Positions 6,460 through 8,744 of a stretch of DNA of 8,744 bases are shown here, one piece after another. The stretch is taken from assembly GCA_017381395.1 (NCBI GenBank), contig JAFOCH010000025.1:1-8744 (forward strand), read 5' to 3'. Position numbers and translations under genes: made by a program. This stretch comes from Clostridia bacterium. Lineage in GTDB: Bacteria; Bacillota; Clostridia; Oscillospirales; Acutalibacteraceae. Numbering within the stretch: the stretch's first letter is position 1; every line of letters starts with the position of its first letter. The notes beneath the pieces were generated by a model. It searched no databases. It saw nothing but the letters and a program-made list of their open reading frames with translations, and was not told the origin of the DNA.

Positions 6460-7227
6460 TCAAAGTCCTTTAATTCGGTCGATTACACTCTTTTCCAGAC
6501 GGCTTACCTGCGCCTGTGAAATGCCGATTTCGGTTGCTACTTCCATTTGCGTTTTACCCTTCATAAAGCGGAGATTGAGTATTTTCTTTTCGCGGTCGTC
6601 AAGGTTTTTTATAGCTTCCTTAAAGAAAATTTCGTCGAGCCAGTTTCTATCATCGTTATTGTCACCGACCTGATCCATTATATATATCGTGTCACCGCCG
6701 TCTGAATAAACGGGCTCGTTTAACGAAACCGGCTCTACAATGCTTTCGAGGGCTAATACGACGTCCTCTCGAGGAATGTTAAGTTCCTTTGCAATCTCAT
6801 CAATGGTGGGTTCCTTTTGATTTTTTATTGTAAGCTGTTCCTTAACCTGCATGGCGCGATATGCGTTATCCTTAATTGAACGGCTTACTCTGACAGAATT
6901 ATGGTCTCTTAAATACCTGCGAATTTCACCGATTATCATTGGCACTGCATAGGTGCTGAATTTTACCTCGTGCGAGGTGTCAAAATTATCAATAGACTTT
7001 ATCAGTCCGATGCAACCCACCTGAAAAAGGTCATCTGGATTTTCGCCCCTGCCTGAGAAACGCTGAACAACGCTTAAAACCAGTTTTAGATTGCCGTTAA
7101 TTAGCTTTTCTCTTGCTGATTTATTGCCACTTTTGGCGAGTTTAATAAGCTCGTCCTTTTCCTTTTCGGTAAGCACCTTTAATTCCGACGTATTTATTCC
7201 GCATATTTCAACCTTGCTAAACTGCAT
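6460..7227 (-). CDS. sigG: Late forespore sporulation sigma factor SigG
   Basis: This sigma-70 family factor drives late forespore transcription (spore protection and germination genes). The ATG at 7227 is chosen because GGGGG at 7235-7239 lies 7 nt upstream and because the product then begins M-Q-F-S-K-V-E-I-C-G-I-N-T-S, matching the SigG N-terminal signature. A start at 7254 would add nine residues without that support. It has 255 residues, close to the usual 260. Region 2 contains N-G-N-L-K-L-V-L-S-V-V-Q-R-F, D-D-L-F-Q-V-G-C-I-G-L-I-K-S-I-D-N-F-D and F-S-T-Y-A-V-P-M-I-I-G-E-I-R-R; region 4 has K-G-K-T-Q-M-E-V-A-T-E-I-G-I-S-Q-A-Q-V-S-R-L-E-K. The Asn in N-G-N-L (residue 44) corresponds to the SigG-specific Asn linked to CsfB control in Bacillus. 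sigG usually follows spoIIGA-sigE; here it is apart from them and faces sigK. Confidence 0.97.
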   Translation of the reverse strand: MQFSKVEICGINTSELKVLTEKEKDELIKLAKSGNKSAREKLINGNLKLVLSVVQRFSGRGENPDDLFQVGCIGLIKSIDNFDTSHEVKFSTYAVPMIIGEIRRYLRDHNSVRVSRSIKDNAYRAMQVKEQLTIKNQKEPTIDEIAKELNIPREDVVLALESIVEPVSLNEPVYSDGGDTIYIMDQVGDNNDDRNWLDEIFFKEAIKNLDDREKKILNLRFMKGKTQMEVATEIGISQAQVSRLEKSVIDRIKGL

Positions 7228-7257
7228 TGTCAAACCCCCGATTGTAAATTTCAAGGT

Positions 7258-7287
7258 TATTATTGCCGTATGGTGTATGCGGAATAC
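7258..7287 (-). promoter_or_regulatory. SigF-type forespore promoter of sigG
   Basis: On the minus strand, GTATT (7287-7283) is followed by a 15-bp spacer and GGCAATAATA (7267-7258). The -10 fits the SigF consensus GGnrAnAnTw at every position, and the -35 fits GywTA at 4 of 5. Transcription would start about 24 nt before the sigG ATG. This agrees with the known dependence of sigG on SigF. A perfect A7-TA-T7 palindrome (7289-7304) lies just upstream and may act as bent DNA. Confidence 0.65.
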
Positions 7288-7349
7288 TAAAAAAATATTT
7301 TTTTGTTCGACAGGATTTGCTTTTATTTTATAAAGTTTTGCGTAACCGC

Positions 7350-7378
7350 TTGAATAGGTCGGGTTAATCTGTTAAAAT
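7350..7378 (+). promoter_or_regulatory. Sigma-A promoter of the malic enzyme gene
   Basis: TTGAAT (7350-7355) is followed by a 17-bp spacer and TAAAAT (7373-7378). Transcription would start near 7385, leaving a leader of about 23 nt that contains the AAGGGGAT ribosome binding site. It diverges from the sigG promoter with about 60 bp between the two -35 boxes. Confidence 0.65.
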
Positions 7379-7407
7379 AATCCTTATAGTGAAAAAAGGG
7401 GATAGTT

Positions 7408-8580
7408 ATGGATATAAGAGAAAAAGCACTTGATTTACATTATCAGCTTGGTGGAAAGATTGAGGTTTCTTCGCGTGTAGCGGTAAAGGATGCCGAGTCG
7501 CTTTCACTTGCGTATACACCAGGGGTTGCCGAGCCGTGCATCGTTATCGAAAAGGATATTGATAAATCCTTTGAACTTACCCGCCGCAGTAATTTGATTG
7601 CTGTTGTGACCGACGGGTCGGCTGTACTCGGACTCGGAAACATTGGACCCGAAGCAGGTATGCCGGTTATGGAAGGGAAATGCGTGTTATTCAAGGAGTT
7701 TGCGGGGGTTGATGCCTTTCCTCTGTGCATAAAGTCTAATGACGTTGACGAAATTGTCAGGACGATTTATTTGCTTTCTGGTAGCTTCGGCGGGATAAAT
7801 TTAGAGGATATTTCTGCGCCGCGATGCTTCGAAATAGAAAAAAAGTTAAAGGAAATTTGCGATATTCCCGTATTTCACGATGACCAGCACGGTACTGCAA
7901 TAGTTGTTGCCGCCGCCTTGCTCAATGCGCTTAAACTGGTCAAAAAGGAAATTTCCGAAATCAAATGCGTAATCAATGGCGCTGGTGCCGCAGGTACGGC
8001 AATTACCGAACATTTGATAAAGCTCGGACTGAAAAATATAATTGCCTGCGACCGATTTGGCGCTATTTACGAGGGCAATGACTACCTTTCCGGAGCTCAT
8101 CATAAATTAGCCGCACAAACAAATCCGAATAGGGAAAAGGGCAGCTTGTCCGATGTAATAAAAGGTGCCGATGTTTTTATCGGTGTATCTGCACCAAACG
8201 TACTGGATGCAACAATGGTTTCGACAATGGCAAGGGACGCTATCGTTTTCGCTATGGCTAACCCGACACCCGAAATTATGCCTGATGAAGCGATAAAGGG
8301 TGGTGCCACGGTTGTAGGTACGGGACGCTCCGACTTTGCTAACCAAATCAATAATGTTCTCGCTTTCCCCGGAATATTCCGAGGAGCCCTCGACGTCCGC
8401 GCAAGTGATATAAATGACGAGATGAAAATGGCGGCATCATACGCTATTGCATCTCTCGTTAATGATAACGAGCTTTCGAGCGACTATATATTGCCAAAGG
8501 CATTTGACTCAAGAATTGCCGAAACGGTCGCAAAAGCTGTTGCCGAAGCGGCAAAATCAAGCGGTGTGGCACGTATATAA
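7408..8580 (+). CDS. Malic enzyme (oxaloacetate-decarboxylating malate dehydrogenase)
   Basis: It oxidatively decarboxylates malate to pyruvate and CO2 with NAD(P)+ in the cytoplasm, or may run in reverse. At 390 residues it is the short single-domain bacterial form, without the phosphotransacetylase-like C-terminal domain. The catalytic Tyr is in A-Y-T-P-G-V (Y36) and the catalytic Lys in M-E-G-K-C-V-L-F-K (K91). The divalent-metal ligands are E133 and D134 (N-L-E-D-I-S-A-P) and D159 (F-H-D-D-Q-H-G-T-A). The Rossmann motif is G-A-G-A-A-G (191-196), and A-N-P-T-P-E follows near 284. The ATG is preceded by GGGG at 7398-7401, 6 nt away. Cofactor preference cannot be read with confidence, so no gene symbol is given. 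It appears monocistronic with its own promoter; no strong terminator follows. Confidence 0.95.
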   Translation: MDIREKALDLHYQLGGKIEVSSRVAVKDAESLSLAYTPGVAEPCIVIEKDIDKSFELTRRSNLIAVVTDGSAVLGLGNIGPEAGMPVMEGKCVLFKEFAGVDAFPLCIKSNDVDEIVRTIYLLSGSFGGINLEDISAPRCFEIEKKLKEICDIPVFHDDQHGTAIVVAAALLNALKLVKKEISEIKCVINGAGAAGTAITEHLIKLGLKNIIACDRFGAIYEGNDYLSGAHHKLAAQTNPNREKGSLSDVIKGADVFIGVSAPNVLDATMVSTMARDAIVFAMANPTPEIMPDEAIKGGATVVGTGRSDFANQINNVLAFPGIFRGALDVRASDINDEMKMAASYAIASLVNDNELSSDYILPKAFDSRIAETVAKAVAEAAKSSGVARI

Positions 8581-8581
8581 T

Positions 8582-8598
8582 TTGATAATTTATATCAA
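8582..8598. repeat. Weak AT-rich inverted repeat after malic enzyme
   Basis: TTGATA and TATCAA flank a 5-nt ATTTA centre just after the malic enzyme stop codon. The stem is six weak pairs with no T-run, so it is at best a poor terminator. The rest of the gap to 8675 is AT-rich, with a near-repeat of GTTAAATTA and GTTAAAATA at about 8645-8662, and shows no other recognisable element. Confidence 0.25.
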
Positions 8599-8675
8599 TC
8601 GAATGGTTAATATAAACTCATTTTTGGCATTATCGCCGAAATCGGTTAAATTAGTTAAAATAATAACAAAGAAAC

Positions 8676-8704
8676 TTGCAAATTTGACAAATTTAGGGTA
8701 CAAT
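8676..8704 (+). promoter_or_regulatory. Sigma-A promoter of the gene leaving the window
   Basis: TTGCAA (8676-8681) is followed by a 17-bp spacer and TACAAT (8699-8704). Transcription would start near 8711, about 27 nt before the start codon at 8738. A TTGACA at 8684-8689 is only 9 bp from this -10 and so is not its -35. Confidence 0.65.
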
Positions 8705-8737
8705 AGTATCAACCGAAAATTTGGGAGGTAAATTAAA

Positions 8738-8744
8738 ATGGTAA
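8738..8744 (+). CDS. Start of a further gene, cut by the window edge
   Basis: ATG at 8738 is preceded by GGGAGG (8723-8728), with 9 nt between GGAGG and the start codon, and by a sigma-A promoter at 8676-8704. Only Met, Val and one base of the third codon are visible, so nothing can be said about the product. The expression signals are strong enough to support a real gene. Confidence 0.6.

Noticed and set aside
8627..8645. Terminator for malic enzyme at the short CCGA/TCGG hairpin
   Set aside because: The stem has only four pairs with a two-base loop and no T-run, so it is too weak to call.

Overview
The window looks like chromosomal DNA from an anaerobic, endospore-forming Firmicute of the class Clostridia, probably a gut-associated relative of the Oscillospiraceae or Lachnospiraceae. 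The reasons are the two late-sporulation sigma factors (SigK and SigG), strong GGAGG-type ribosome binding sites, AT-rich intergenic regions with sigma-A promoters, and a fermentative gene set (rhamnose catabolism, D-lactate dehydrogenase, malic enzyme). The genus cannot be fixed from this sequence alone.

Layout. Positions 1-1577 are a decaying accessory segment. It holds a short unrecognised gene with two in-frame stops (87-365), then a lipoprotein gene (412-1577) broken by at least one frameshift and one stop. Next comes a short intergenic region with three TTGTCA direct repeats phased at exactly 11 bp, abutting a sigma-A-like promoter. This promoter drives a 42-residue acidic peptide (1739-1867) of unknown function. 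A strong bidirectional terminator (1894-1929) separates the peptide from the minus-strand rhaB-rhaA operon (4568 to 1941), which has a good sigma-A promoter at 4599-4627. A D-lactate dehydrogenase-type gene (4699-5700) diverges from rhaB across a 130-bp gap containing an AT-rich palindrome. It ends in a terminator hairpin whose 3' arm and T-run contain the ribosome binding site and probable start codon of sigK (5770-6459, plus). The sigK stop codon directly abuts the stop codon of convergent sigG (7227-6460, minus). A SigF-type promoter lies upstream of sigG. Malic enzyme (7408-8580, plus) diverges from sigG with its own sigma-A promoter. The window ends just after the promoter, ribosome binding site and start codon of another gene (8738).

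How the genes work together. RhaA and RhaB carry out the first two steps of L-rhamnose breakdown; the aldolase, the transporter and a regulator are not in this window. The D-2-hydroxyacid dehydrogenase and malic enzyme act at the pyruvate/lactate/malate node and could balance redox during sugar fermentation. SigG (late forespore) and SigK (late mother cell) act in different compartments of the sporangium, so a tail-to-tail arrangement with no gap need not cause transcriptional collision.

No CRISPR array, tRNA, rRNA, transposase or clear phage element was seen. The most interesting signals are the hairpin that couples ldh termination to sigK translation, the 11-bp-phased operator-like repeats upstream of the small acidic peptide, and the abutting sigK/sigG pair.
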